Of a stretch of DNA of 18,577 nucleotides, positions 9,137 to 16,295 are shown piece after piece; within the stretch, counting starts at the first letter, position 1, and every line of letters starts with the position of its first letter. This stretch comes from an uncultured Halioglobus sp. (GTDB lineage: Bacteria > Pseudomonadota > Gammaproteobacteria > Pseudomonadales > Halieaceae): positions 1 through 18,577 of the forward strand of contig CAJQQW010000117.1 in the NCBI GenBank assembly GCA_905480565.1, read 5' to 3'. The position numbers and the translations under genes were made by a program. The notes below the pieces were generated by a model, which searched no databases, was not told where the DNA came from, and saw nothing but the letters and a program-made list of their open reading frames with translations.

Positions 9137-9556
9137 GTGGCGGGCCAGCGCAAGAAACGCAAACCCATGTCGGAAATTAATGTCGTTCCCTACATCGATG
9201 TCATGTTGGTGTTGCTGATTATTTTTATGGTGACCGCACCCATGCTGATGCAAGGGGTAAAGGTAGATTTGCCCGAGGCCAGTGCCGAGCCCGTAGAGAA
9301 CCAGGACAGCGAACCCGTGATTGTCTCGGTGGATGCTGCGGGAAAGCTCTATCTCAATCTGGGCCAGGAGAAGCAGGTGCTGTCCCTGCCAACGATCAAG
9401 GATCGGGTCTCCGCCGTTATGCGACGTAGCCCGGAAAAGCCCGTATTGGTTTGGGGCGATCGCACGGTACCTTATGGCGATGTTGTAGCGATTATGGTGG
9501 CACTGCAAGAAGCCGGTGCGCCCTCCGTTGGCTTGGTGACAGAAGACCCGCAGTGA
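9137..9556 (+). CDS. tolR: Tol-Pal system protein TolR
   Basis: ExbD/TolR family stator of 139 residues (E. coli 142) with one N-terminal membrane helix (about 20-40) and a periplasmic domain that binds peptidoglycan in homologues. The basic cytoplasmic start (GQRKKRKPMSEIN) and NVVPYIDVMLVLLIIFM are diagnostic. D21 in YIDVML corresponds to the proton-relay Asp of E. coli TolR (D23). GTG at 9137 is the start; the ATG at codon 11 would remove the basic segment. The periplasmic end [10 protein letters not shown] resembles the E. coli C-terminus. The tolA reading frame overlaps the stop. Confidence 0.96.
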   Translation: MAGQRKKRKPMSEINVVPYIDVMLVLLIIFMVTAPMLMQGVKVDLPEASAEPVENQDSEPVIVSVDAAGKLYLNLGQEKQVLSLPTIKDRVSAVMRRSPEKPVLVWGDRTVPYGDVVAIMVALQEAGAPSVGLVTEDPQ

Positions 9557-10314
9557 GTTCATCCGTATACGCCAGGCCTGTTATGCCCCGCATCATAGTG
9601 CGGCCCGCGCTGGCTACGCTGCTGATTCATGGTTTACTGCTGCTGTCCCTTACGTTGAACTGGGGTGTGCAGGACCGCGAGGTAGTGAAGGCCAAGCCCG
9701 CTCCGACAGTCATCAACGCTCGCCTCGTGGATGCCAGTGAATTCAAGCCGAAGCCGAAGCCGAAGCCGGTAACAAAAAAGCCACAACCCAAACCGACACC
9801 CAAACCGGTAGTGAAAAAGCCGGTTGAAACAACCAAGCCGAAGCCAAAGCCCGCGGTGGTAAAAAAGCCAAAGGTGGCAGCCAAGCCAAAACCGGTACCC
9901 ATGGCAGTGCCCAAGCCCCAGCCAGCACCGCGTATTACCCGCGAAGAACTGGCACGCATCGCCAGAGAGGAGCTGGCCGCGACCGCTGCCGCTGAGCAGG
10001 CGAGTGCCACCGGGGAAATGTCTGCCACTTTTGTTGCCCTTATCCAGCAAACGGTGATCAACTACTGGAGCCGCCCCCCCAGTGCACGTAATGGTATGGA
10101 GGCGGAGCTTGCGATCCAGTTGATTCCCACCGGGGAAGTGGTCAGCGTGACAATCGTGCGCAGCAGTGGCAACAGTGCGTTTGACCGGTCGGCGGTAAAT
10201 GCTGTAGAAAAAGCCGGCGCGTTCCCCGAGTTGCAGACGCTACCGAGCGCAGAATTTGAGCGAACATTCAGGCGCTTTCGCCTGTTATTCAAACCAGAGG
10301 ACTTACGATACTAA
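9553..10314 (+). CDS. tolA: Tol-Pal system protein TolA with Pro-Lys-rich spacer
   Basis: Inner-membrane anchored protein that spans the periplasm and links the TolQR motor to TolB-Pal. Membrane anchor: about residues 14-33 ([19 protein letters not shown]). The spacer, about residues 65-132, is a run of Lys-Pro repeats ([20 protein letters not shown] and similar), more like TonB than the long Lys/Ala/Glu helix of E. coli TolA. A short helical piece ([19 protein letters not shown]) leads to the C-terminal TolA/TonB-like domain, with [25 protein letters not shown] and [12 protein letters not shown]. Total 253 residues against 421 in E. coli. GTG at 9553 overlaps the tolR stop (GTGA) and is the coupled start; ATG at 9583 (243 residues) is a real alternative. 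The context between tolR and tolB makes the identity secure. Confidence 0.93.
   Translation: MSSSVYARPVMPRIIVRPALATLLIHGLLLLSLTLNWGVQDREVVKAKPAPTVINARLVDASEFKPKPKPKPVTKKPQPKPTPKPVVKKPVETTKPKPKPAVVKKPKVAAKPKPVPMAVPKPQPAPRITREELARIAREELAATAAAEQASATGEMSATFVALIQQTVINYWSRPPSARNGMEAELAIQLIPTGEVVSVTIVRSSGNSAFDRSAVNAVEKAGAFPELQTLPSAEFERTFRRFRLLFKPEDLRY
9745..9768 (+). repeat. in-frame hexanucleotide tandem repeat (AAGCCG x4) in tolA
   Basis: Four perfect consecutive AAGCCG units encode (Lys-Pro)4 at the start of the TolA spacer. Further imperfect units (AAACCG, AAGCCA, AAGCCC) continue to about 9930. Gain or loss of a 6-bp unit would keep the frame and change spacer length by two residues. Confidence 0.8.
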
Positions 10315-11606
10315 TGAAACGGCTGCATATCTTCCTGTTTACGGTTGCCCTCAGCCTGATGGCAACAACTGTACGTGCCGAGCTGACTATAGAGATTACC
10401 CAGGGCTCGGATGACCCGGCGTCGATTGCTGTGGTGCCTTTTGCCTGGCAGGGGAGTGGTGCGCCACCTGCAGACGTTGCCGAAATTGTGGACGGCGATC
10501 TGGCGCGCAGTGGTCAATTTGCCCCTGTTGCACGAGTTGATATGCTGGGCCGACCCACAGCGGAAGCGGATGTTTTTTACCGGGACTGGCGCGCTATCAA
10601 TGCGGAGTATCTTTTGATCGGACGCGTTTCTGGCGTTAACCCGGTGCGAGTGGATTATGAGTTATATGATGTTCTGCGACAGACCCGCATATTGACCGGT
10701 AATCAATCCGGCCCGGCCAGTGAGGTGCGGATGGTGGCCCACCGTGTTGCCGATGCGGTCTATGAGAAGCTAACGGGGGTGCCGGGGGCTTTTGCCACGA
10801 AGCTCTTATATATAACGGTGGACCGTAAGGACGGCGGCGGCCTCTCGCGTCTCACCCTGTCCGATTCTGACGGGGCGAGCCCTGTGGTACTGCTGAAGTC
10901 GGGGGAGCCCCTGCTGACGCCAACATGGTCGCCAGATGCCCGCCATATTGCCTACGTCTCGTTCGAGAGTGGTCGGCCGGCCATCTACCGGCAGGAGTTG
11001 GCAACGGGAAAGCGTCAGCAGCTGACCAACTTTAAGGGGCTCAACAGTTCTCCGGCCTGGTCTCCTGATGGCCGGTCCATGGCGATGGTATTGTCCAAGG
11101 GGGGAAACCCCGATATTTACGTGATGGATCTGGCGAGTGGTCAACTCAAACAGTTGACTCGTCACTATGCGATCGATACCGAACCGACCTGGATGCCGGA
11201 TGGAAACGCGATCCTGTTTACCTCGGACCGTGGCGGAAAGCCTCAGATTTATCGGTATGACTTGCGCTCCGGTGCGACCGACCGCGTCACGTTCGAGGGC
11301 AGTTACAACGCCCGACCCCGAATTTCTCAGGATGGTCGCAGCATGGTGATGGTGCACCGGCAGGAAGGGCGTTTTCATATCGCCTTGCAAGATCTGGTGA
11401 CAAACCGCGTGCAGATACTGACCCAGACCGACCTGGATGAAAGCCCCAGTATCGCGCCCAATGGCTCTATGGTATTGTACGCGACGAAGCAGGCGGGGCG
11501 CGGGATACTGGCGGCAGTGGCAGTCGATGGTGCAGCGAAGTTCAGTTTGCCGGCACGACAGGGTGATGTGCGTGAACCGGCCTGGTCTCCATACCTGAAT
11601 CGGTGA
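10314..11606 (+). CDS. tolB: Tol-Pal system periplasmic beta-propeller TolB
   Basis: Periplasmic partner of Pal and TolA, 430 residues (E. coli 430). A signal peptide covers residues 1-22 with predicted cleavage after VRA, leaving ELTIEITQG; this N-terminus is the part that switches between TolA and Pal binding in homologues. The N-terminal domain ([10 protein letters not shown]...) is followed by a six-bladed propeller with repeated WSPD-type motifs ([42 protein letters not shown] and two degenerate copies) ending at PAWSPY. Its ATG shares one base with the tolA stop (TAATG), a classic reinitiation junction. pal starts 56 bp downstream. Confidence 0.97.
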   Translation: MKRLHIFLFTVALSLMATTVRAELTIEITQGSDDPASIAVVPFAWQGSGAPPADVAEIVDGDLARSGQFAPVARVDMLGRPTAEADVFYRDWRAINAEYLLIGRVSGVNPVRVDYELYDVLRQTRILTGNQSGPASEVRMVAHRVADAVYEKLTGVPGAFATKLLYITVDRKDGGGLSRLTLSDSDGASPVVLLKSGEPLLTPTWSPDARHIAYVSFESGRPAIYRQELATGKRQQLTNFKGLNSSPAWSPDGRSMAMVLSKGGNPDIYVMDLASGQLKQLTRHYAIDTEPTWMPDGNAILFTSDRGGKPQIYRYDLRSGATDRVTFEGSYNARPRISQDGRSMVMVHRQEGRFHIALQDLVTNRVQILTQTDLDESPSIAPNGSMVLYATKQAGRGILAAVAVDGAAKFSLPARQGDVREPAWSPYLNR

Positions 11607-11662
11607 CGGCGTCGCGTCAATCGCAGAATCAAACCCAATACCAATATGAGATAGGACCGAGG

Positions 11663-12199
11663 ATGATGAAGCATCTACCTACTGCCAGCAAAACTATTGC
11701 TATGTTGCTTTGTGCAACGCTGTTGGTTGCCTGTTCCGGTAACGACACAAACGATGCCGAGGAAGAAGCGCGCCTCAAGGCAGAGCAGGAAGCTGCAGAG
11801 GCGGCCAGACTGCAAGTAGAACTGGAAGCGGCCAATGCCGAGGAGCTGGCCAGCCTGGAGGAAGAGGCAGCGAGTCACGGCACGATTTTCTATTTCGAAT
11901 ACGACAGCGCTACCCTCACGCCTGAGGCCCTGGATGCGCTGAACGCCCATATCGCGCTGTTGCATCGCAACACTGCCGCTGTGCGCCTCGAGGGCCACAC
12001 GGACGAGCGCGGCACGCGCGAGTACAATCTCGCGCTGGGTGAGCGTCGCGCCAATGCCGTGCGCGATTACGTGGTCGCCAATGGCATCTCCAGCTTGCGA
12101 ATTGAGACAGTGAGCTATGGCGAAGAGCGCCCGGTAGCTTACGGTGCTGGCGATAGCAATTGGACACAAAATCGCCGTGTGGAATTGGTGAAACAGTAA
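11663..12199 (+). CDS. pal: peptidoglycan-associated lipoprotein Pal
   Basis: Outer-membrane lipoprotein of 178 residues (E. coli 173) that binds peptidoglycan non-covalently and TolB. The lipobox is L21-V-A-C24, followed by Ser at +2, which is compatible with transport to the outer membrane. Residues about 32-70 form a very acidic Glu/Ala-rich segment, probably a long helix or coiled coil, as a tether. The OmpA-like domain (about 73-178) has [14 protein letters not shown] and LGERRA, with D114 and R129 at the meso-diaminopimelate-binding positions. AGGA at 11653-11656 supports the start at 11663 (or the adjacent ATG at 11666); the in-frame ATG at 11603 would put 20 polar residues before the signal. 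cpoB starts 3 bp after the stop. Confidence 0.97.
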   Translation: MMKHLPTASKTIAMLLCATLLVACSGNDTNDAEEEARLKAEQEAAEAARLQVELEAANAEELASLEEEAASHGTIFYFEYDSATLTPEALDALNAHIALLHRNTAAVRLEGHTDERGTREYNLALGERRANAVRDYVVANGISSLRIETVSYGEERPVAYGAGDSNWTQNRRVELVKQ

Positions 12200-12202
12200 G
12201 CC

Positions 12203-13129
12203 ATGCGACAACAGGGCCCTAGATCGTATGCCGAGTGCGGGGTGTGGATACTGGCGTCCATGCTAAGTGTGCCAGTGTCTGCCCAATACGTTGATCTCGA
12301 AGCGGAACGCGCGGCGGCAACGGCTTCCGGGCGTGCAGCGGTTTCCCAAGAAAGCCCCTCATCCGCGCGGACTGACCCTTATGGAGCGCAACCCGCGCAG
12401 ACTTACCCCGCGACTAGTTATGGTGTGAATACCGCTCCTGCTGCCCCGACAGCCGCGCCCACGGCAACCAATGCTAGTCAGCCTGCCTCCTCCAGGATGG
12501 CAGGCTCCGAGTTGGGCAATCTGTTTCTTCAAGTGCAGCAACTCCAGCAAGAGGTGATGCGCCTGAACGGCAAGGTCGAGGAGCAGGCACATGAACTCAC
12601 TACGCTCAAGGAGCAGAGCCTGCAGCGCTATATAGATCTCGACAAGCGTATGGCAGGGGCCACTCCTGCGGCTAATGAGAGTATCGCGGCTACGGCGACG
12701 GTTTCGCCGATCGCGGCCCCCAGCGGTGGCAGCGCGCCCCAGGCAGGGGAGGCTGAGGGCTACCGCGCTGCCTATGCATTGGTGCAGGGGCGCCAGTTTG
12801 AACAGGCGATTCCCGCTTTCAAGCAGTTTTTGCAACGCTACCCTGACGGGCAGTATGCAGCCAATGCACACTACTGGCTGGGAGAGCTATATCTGGTGCT
12901 CGATCCGCCTGACCTGGAGTCCGCGAGACAGTCCTTTGTCCTGTTGCTAAGTCAGTATCCAGATAATCCGAAGGCGGCCGATGCACTATACAAGTTGGGA
13001 AAAGTGCAGTTTCTCAAGGGTAATCGTGAGAAGGCCAGGGAATATCTTGATCAGGTGATCAACTTGTACGGCGGTTCCAATACGGCAGTGGTCAAACTGG
13101 CCAGCGATTTCATCGATCAGAATTACTGA
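12203..13129 (+). CDS. cpoB: cell division coordinator CpoB (YbgF)
   Basis: Periplasmic protein of 308 residues (E. coli 263) that in E. coli couples Tol constriction with PBP1B-LpoB peptidoglycan synthesis. The signal peptide ends at VSA (about residue 27). A Pro/Ala/Thr-rich stretch (about 50-98) precedes a heptad-rich coiled coil (about 104-150; LFLQVQQLQQEVMRLNGKV), which is the trimerisation region in YbgF. After a second low-complexity linker, three TPR repeats occupy about 188-305 (AYALVQGRQFEQAIPAF, AHYWLGELYLV, ADALYKLGKVQFLKGNREKA). The low-complexity linker largely explains the extra length. It closes the tol cluster; queE starts 10 bp later. Confidence 0.94.
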   Translation: MRQQGPRSYAECGVWILASMLSVPVSAQYVDLEAERAAATASGRAAVSQESPSSARTDPYGAQPAQTYPATSYGVNTAPAAPTAAPTATNASQPASSRMAGSELGNLFLQVQQLQQEVMRLNGKVEEQAHELTTLKEQSLQRYIDLDKRMAGATPAANESIAATATVSPIAAPSGGSAPQAGEAEGYRAAYALVQGRQFEQAIPAFKQFLQRYPDGQYAANAHYWLGELYLVLDPPDLESARQSFVLLLSQYPDNPKAADALYKLGKVQFLKGNREKAREYLDQVINLYGGSNTAVVKLASDFIDQNY

Positions 13130-13139
13130 CCTACAGGTC

Positions 13140-13829
13140 ATGAGCTCACGATCCGATCAGGAAGGCGCTCCCTCAATCGAGGGTGACAGCGCGCTGCGCA
13201 TTACGGAAATCTTTTACTCCCTGCAGGGTGAAGCCCGCACGGTGGGGCTGCCCACGGTGTTCGTGCGCCTGACAGGCTGCCCTTTGCGCTGTGTCTATTG
13301 CGATACGGAATATGCTTTTAGCGGGGGCCAGCTGCTGGAGATGTCCGATATTGTGCAGCAGGTAGCCGGCTTCGAACCACGCTATGTGACGGTGACAGGT
13401 GGCGAGCCTCTGGCCCAGCCCAATTGCCTGACACTGCTGCATATATTGTGTGATGCCGGCTACGACGTGTCCCTTGAGACGGGAGGCGCCATGACTCTGG
13501 AGGGCGTGGACCCCCGTGTAGTGACAGTGTTGGACCTAAAGACACCGGCTTCCGGAGAGATGCAAAGCAACGACTATGACAATATTGCCCGTCTGCGTGA
13601 AGCCGATCAGGTAAAATTCGTGATTTGTAACAGGGCAGACTACGAATGGTCGCGCTTCAAGGTTGATGAGCACGGCTTACCCGGTCGGGTTGCGGATATT
13701 TTGTTCTCCCCCAGCTTTGGCGAGTTGGAGGGGCGACAGTTGGCCGAATGGATTCTGGCCGATAATTTACCTGTGCGCATGCAACTGCAGTTACACAAGT
13801 TGCTGTGGGATAACGAGCCAGGGCGTTGA
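13140..13829 (+). CDS. queE: 7-carboxy-7-deazaguanine synthase QueE
   Basis: Radical SAM enzyme converting 6-carboxytetrahydropterin to 7-carboxy-7-deazaguanine, step three of preQ0/queuosine biosynthesis. It has 229 residues, in the range of the family (E. coli 223). The [4Fe-4S] cluster cysteines are C47-x3-C51-x2-C54 ([11 protein letters not shown]). The glycine-rich SAM-binding segment is VTGGEPLAQ (about 86-94), and the [12 protein letters not shown] substrate-site stretch is at 25-36. The first 18 residues are variable. It lies just after cpoB and 4 bp before queC, so the two queuosine enzymes are made together. RNA and DNA deazaguanine pathways share this step; no DNA-modification genes are seen here, so tRNA queuosine is the likely product. 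Confidence 0.95.
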   Translation: MSSRSDQEGAPSIEGDSALRITEIFYSLQGEARTVGLPTVFVRLTGCPLRCVYCDTEYAFSGGQLLEMSDIVQQVAGFEPRYVTVTGGEPLAQPNCLTLLHILCDAGYDVSLETGGAMTLEGVDPRVVTVLDLKTPASGEMQSNDYDNIARLREADQVKFVICNRADYEWSRFKVDEHGLPGRVADILFSPSFGELEGRQLAEWILADNLPVRMQLQLHKLLWDNEPGR

Positions 13830-13833
13830 GACG

Positions 13834-14511
13834 ATGAGTGGTGCGAAAAAAGCTGTCGTATTGGTCTCCGGAGGACTGGACTCCACCACGGTGCTGGCTA
13901 TGGCCCGAGATCAGGGGTATGCCTGCTATGCACTCAGTTTTGATTATGGTCAGCGCCACCGTGGCGAATTGTTGGCAGCGGAGCAGGTCTCCTCTGCTCT
14001 GGGTGACGTTGAGCATAAGGTGGTGCGCCTCAACCTCGATAGCATCGGCGGATCTGCCCTGACGGATGTTTCTATTGCCGTGCCGGAAGAGGAGACGACT
14101 GGTATCCCGGTGACCTATGTGCCTGCTCGCAATACAGTTTTCCTGGCGATTGCGCTGGGGTGGGCCGAGGTGCTCAAGGCGCAGGATATTTTTATTGGGG
14201 TCAATGCGGTGGATTATTCCGGCTATCCGGACTGTCGCCCCGCTTTTGTGTCCGCGTTTGAGGCCATGGCAAATCTCGCAACCAAGGCGGGCGTCGAGGG
14301 GCAGAAGATCAACATACATGCCCCCCTGATGGATATGGAGAAAGGCGAAATTATTCGCGCCGGGCAGGCATTGGGTGTGGATTACTCCCTGACCGTATCC
14401 TGCTATCAGGTGACGGACGACGGCCTTGCCTGCGGGCGCTGCGACAGTTGCCGCCTGCGCCGACAGGGTTTTGAAAGTGCCGGTGTTCCTGATCTGACCC
14501 GTTACCGGTAA
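13834..14511 (+). CDS. queC: 7-cyano-7-deazaguanine synthase QueC
   Basis: ATP-dependent enzyme that turns 7-carboxy-7-deazaguanine into preQ0. It has 225 residues (E. coli 231). The ATP pyrophosphatase P-loop is SGGLDS at 12-17, followed by SFDYGQRH (35-42). VPARNTVFL (97-104) and the substrate stretch [18 protein letters not shown] (121-138) are intact. The C-terminal zinc site is C190, C200, C203 and C206. The ATG at 13834 matches the family start; the in-frame ATG at 13663 lies inside queE and would add 57 unrelated residues. A hairpin and then tRNA-Lys follow, the same order as in Pseudomonas. Confidence 0.97.
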   Translation: MSGAKKAVVLVSGGLDSTTVLAMARDQGYACYALSFDYGQRHRGELLAAEQVSSALGDVEHKVVRLNLDSIGGSALTDVSIAVPEEETTGIPVTYVPARNTVFLAIALGWAEVLKAQDIFIGVNAVDYSGYPDCRPAFVSAFEAMANLATKAGVEGQKINIHAPLMDMEKGEIIRAGQALGVDYSLTVSCYQVTDDGLACGRCDSCRLRRQGFESAGVPDLTRYR

Positions 14512-14535
14512 GGTCGTCAGGGCTATGATTTGGCT

Positions 14536-14566
14536 GAAAAAAGCGCTTGAGTTTTACGCTTTTTTC
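14536..14566. terminator. bidirectional A/T-flanked hairpin after queC
   Basis: A perfect 10-bp inverted repeat, GAAAAAAGCG (14536-14545) with CGCTTTTTTC (14557-14566), has an 11-nt loop. It lies 24 bp after the queC stop. The six T of the right arm can serve as the U-tract for a shorter stem on the plus strand, and the mirror applies on the minus strand. It is the likely end of the long plus-strand block, although it overlaps the proposed tRNA promoter. Confidence 0.55.
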
Positions 14567-14574
14567 CGTACTAT
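14547..14574 (+). promoter_or_regulatory. candidate promoter for tRNA-Lys
   Basis: TTGAGT (14547-14552) and TACTAT (14569-14574) are 16 bp apart, and each matches consensus at four of six positions. Initiation near 14581 would give a very short leader before the tRNA at 14589. The -35 lies in the loop of the queC hairpin. Confidence 0.45.
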
Positions 14575-14588
14575 ACCCAGCTCTTTCG

Positions 14589-14664
14589 GGGCCGTTAGCT
14601 CAGTTGGTAGAGCAGTTGGCTTTTAACCAATTGGTCGATGGTTCGAGCCCATCACGGCCCACCA
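14589..14664 (+). tRNA. tRNA-Lys (anticodon UUU)
   Basis: A complete 76-nt cloverleaf. The acceptor stem GGGCCGT pairs with ACGGCCC, the D-stem is GCTC/GAGC, the anticodon stem GTTGG/CCAAT encloses loop CTTTTAA (anticodon TTT), and the T-stem GATGG/CCATC encloses TTCGAGC. The discriminator is A and the CCA end is encoded. It decodes AAA and AAG lysine codons. An integrase remnant lies 70 bp downstream, on the side where islands using tRNA 3' ends as attB insert. No T-rich terminator is seen directly after it. Confidence 0.97.
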
Positions 14665-14734
14665 AATTCCCCGCTAAAAACAGCAGCTTGTGAGTCTTTT
14701 GGAAATCAAAACCGCCAGGCTCGACCACAAAATA

Positions 14735-14940
14735 TCACTGTTTTATGACCCTAGCAGGGCGACGATAGCTCTTTTCGGTCGTCATTGCTGCTGTGTGTCT
14801 GAGTAGTCGCTGCGCGTCCTCCAGGGACATATCACTCGCAGCTTTCGCCCGTAGATCGTGCATCGTTCAACGTTCTTTTGCCACGCGGTTTTCCGTATTC
14901 GTGGCCATGTAAGGTTGCCACCAGTGCAAGATCGGTCCAC
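14735..14940 (-). pseudogene. remnant of a tyrosine-recombinase phage/island integrase (C-terminal catalytic part)
   Basis: On the minus strand, codons from 14866 down to a TGA at 14735-14737 encode 43 residues of an integrase C-terminus. They include HDLRAKAASD (box with His and Arg), LEDAQRLLRHTAAMTT (second His, usually LLGH) and EKSYRRPARV with the candidate Tyr nucleophile. The upstream continuation is in a different frame: from about 14940 to 14867 the reading CTGGNLTWPRIRKTAWQK resembles the segment before the HxLR box. A stop at 14867-14869 separates the two, so there has been a frameshift or small deletion, and the N-terminal two thirds are absent. The end of the piece is about 70 bp from the tRNA-Lys 3' end. 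I infer an eroded island or prophage scar. The family call is strong because four catalytic positions occur in order; boundaries are approximate. Confidence 0.8.
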
Positions 14941-14989
14941 TGGCAGCCTGATCCGCCTTTTCGGGGTAGACACCTGTTTCAAAAAGGGC

Positions 14990-15730
14990 CTAGAACGAGT
15001 AGCCGAAATACTCGTTATCTCTCTGGAATAAACGTGCCACGATGTCACGGGTTTCCGCAGTGTAATAGTCGCGGTAATTGCCGCGGCTGGTCTTGTTGTG
15101 GTGCGGCAGGTCTCCAGGCGTCTTACCTGTTGCAGACTTCACCAGGGCCTGCAGACCTCCCCAGGTTTCCGAGAGCTCCTCAAATTTCAATATCTGGTCG
15201 ACAATGACGTTCCCATTCACATCGGTCAGGCCATCCAGTTGGTTGAAGTTATCCTTAAAGCTGTCCGCCAAATTTTCCACCCGGCTGATATTGCTCCAGG
15301 GGCCATGCGGGATTTGTTCCCTGCTATCCAGTGCCCTCACGAAGTCGGTGAAGAGCGCCTTGTCGGGTATATCTGTCGGTCCGTTCAGTCCATGGTCGAC
15401 AAACCACCCCCTTTGTCGCATCCACAAGGTCTGGTCTTTGGGTGAAGAGCACCGAAAGAAAAAAGTCGACACCATTTTATCCCAGGGGTTACGCACCTGT
15501 GAAATAGTCAGGCATTTGTCATAGGCTTCTTTTCCCAGTGATTGCTGATAAAAGTAGGCTTGCGCGTGTTTCAGGTTTTCGTGAACCCTGCGTACCTTGT
15601 TCTTGCCCTGCAATTGCCATATTTCAGGTACGTCAGGATCATACAATGCATCGTTCAATGCCTGCAGCACACTAGAGCTGCCGCACTTGTTGATGGCGAT
15701 AAAGATGACCTGATTTCGGGGATAGTACAT
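14990..15730 (-). CDS. sulfotransferase family 2 protein (PAPS-dependent type)
   Basis: Predicted cytosolic or Golgi-type-fold sulfotransferase of 246 residues that would move sulfate from PAPS to an unknown acceptor, often a sugar in this family. The 5'-phosphosulfate loop is near residues 10-20 (FIAINKCGSSS) and the 3'-phosphate motif is VRNPWDKMVSTF (79-90). The C-terminus (DIVARLFQRDNEYFGYSF) is typical of the family. I chose ATG at 15730 because MYYPRNQVIFIAI matches usual starts and a TACAAT -10-like hexamer at 15831-15826 would place transcription start near 15819. A longer reading from TTG at 15820 adds 30 unconvincing residues. It stands alone between an integrase scar and a gene-poor stretch, so it may be island cargo. 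Substrate cannot be told from sequence. Confidence 0.85.
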   Translation of the reverse strand: MYYPRNQVIFIAINKCGSSSVLQALNDALYDPDVPEIWQLQGKNKVRRVHENLKHAQAYFYQQSLGKEAYDKCLTISQVRNPWDKMVSTFFFRCSSPKDQTLWMRQRGWFVDHGLNGPTDIPDKALFTDFVRALDSREQIPHGPWSNISRVENLADSFKDNFNQLDGLTDVNGNVIVDQILKFEELSETWGGLQALVKSATGKTPGDLPHHNKTSRGNYRDYYTAETRDIVARLFQRDNEYFGYSF

Positions 15731-16295
15731 AGGATTAGTCTGAAAAGTACGAGGCGCTCTCTGGTTCACGGATGGGGTGAGACGCAAATGGGTGTGCGTC
15801 ACAAAAGGCTTTGCAGGCAAAAATCATTGTAGCCCAGCTTGCTGCAAAAGTCTTACGTATGGGTCGGGTTTAACCCCGTTGCCCGTCGGGCAGACGGCAC
15901 CTATATGTTTTAGAGCCTTGCGCCTTAGTAAATAAAAGAAGAGTATTCGTGGCCGGTCATTGCCCCTACAGTTGCGCGTTGGGGTTCAGGTGAGGAGATG
16001 GCTGAATACCGTCCTTGCCAATTCTGTTGCAGGGCGATCAATGTAGATAGATGAAACCTCTGCCCCTGATACCGGCAATAATATTAGCCGACCGCCCACG
16101 GGTCTCTATGGTAATATCGGCAAGGCGCGTCAAGAGCCATCCACGTGATGGTCGCGTGTTGCCTGAGTCCTGCGTGCAAGGTCAATCTGGCTCCGCCATC
16201 CTTTAGAGTCTGTGTTAGAAGAGATCCTCTGATTTGCAGCAGAGATCGATAGACAGAATTCGAAATTCAAAATAGATACCCGGGAATTATAACGA
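15731..16295. other. 565-bp gene-poor stretch between sulfotransferase and RIO kinase
   Basis: No convincing full gene was found on either strand. The right place for the sulfotransferase promoter has a TACAAT hexamer (minus, 15831-15826) without a good -35. Two small palindromes lie at 15866-15876 (GGGTTTAACCC) and 15880-15892 (TGCCCGTCGGGCA), neither with a T-tract. A short Cys-containing reading frame with a strong RBS is listed separately. The promoter of the RIO kinase gene must lie in the right part, but I could not place it. Multiple stops in all frames would fit decayed island DNA. Confidence 0.5.
15998..16054 (+). CDS. possible 18-codon small ORF with strong RBS
   Basis: ATG at 15998 is directly preceded by AGGTGAGGAG, one of the best Shine-Dalgarno-like stretches in the window. 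The frame reads MAEYRPCQFCCRAINVDR and stops at TGA 16052-16054. It has three cysteines (CxxCC). It may be a real small protein, the start of a decayed gene, or chance; the evidence is only the RBS. Confidence 0.15.
   Translation: MAEYRPCQFCCRAINVDR

Noticed and set aside
9627..10061. Gly/Leu/Phe-rich open frames on the minus strand opposite tolA
   Set aside because: They are the complement of the Lys-Pro codon repeats in TolA; low-complexity shadow without an RBS.
13663..13833. 57-codon N-terminal extension of queC
   Set aside because: It is inside queE, and the family start is at 13834.
14782..15048. 88-codon minus-strand open frame as an intact gene
   Set aside because: It starts inside the sulfotransferase in another frame and runs out of the integrase frame; only its middle part (LTWPRIRKTAWQK) resembles integrase, so I treat it as part of the broken remnant.
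15078..15524. plus-strand open frames opposite the sulfotransferase
   Set aside because: No recognisable domain, and the minus strand encodes a clear sulfotransferase with both PAPS motifs.
16175..16200. tRNA-like 3' end (TGGCTCCGCCATC) that might be an attR copy
   Set aside because: It does not match the tRNA-Lys 3' end, and no cloverleaf can be folded upstream.
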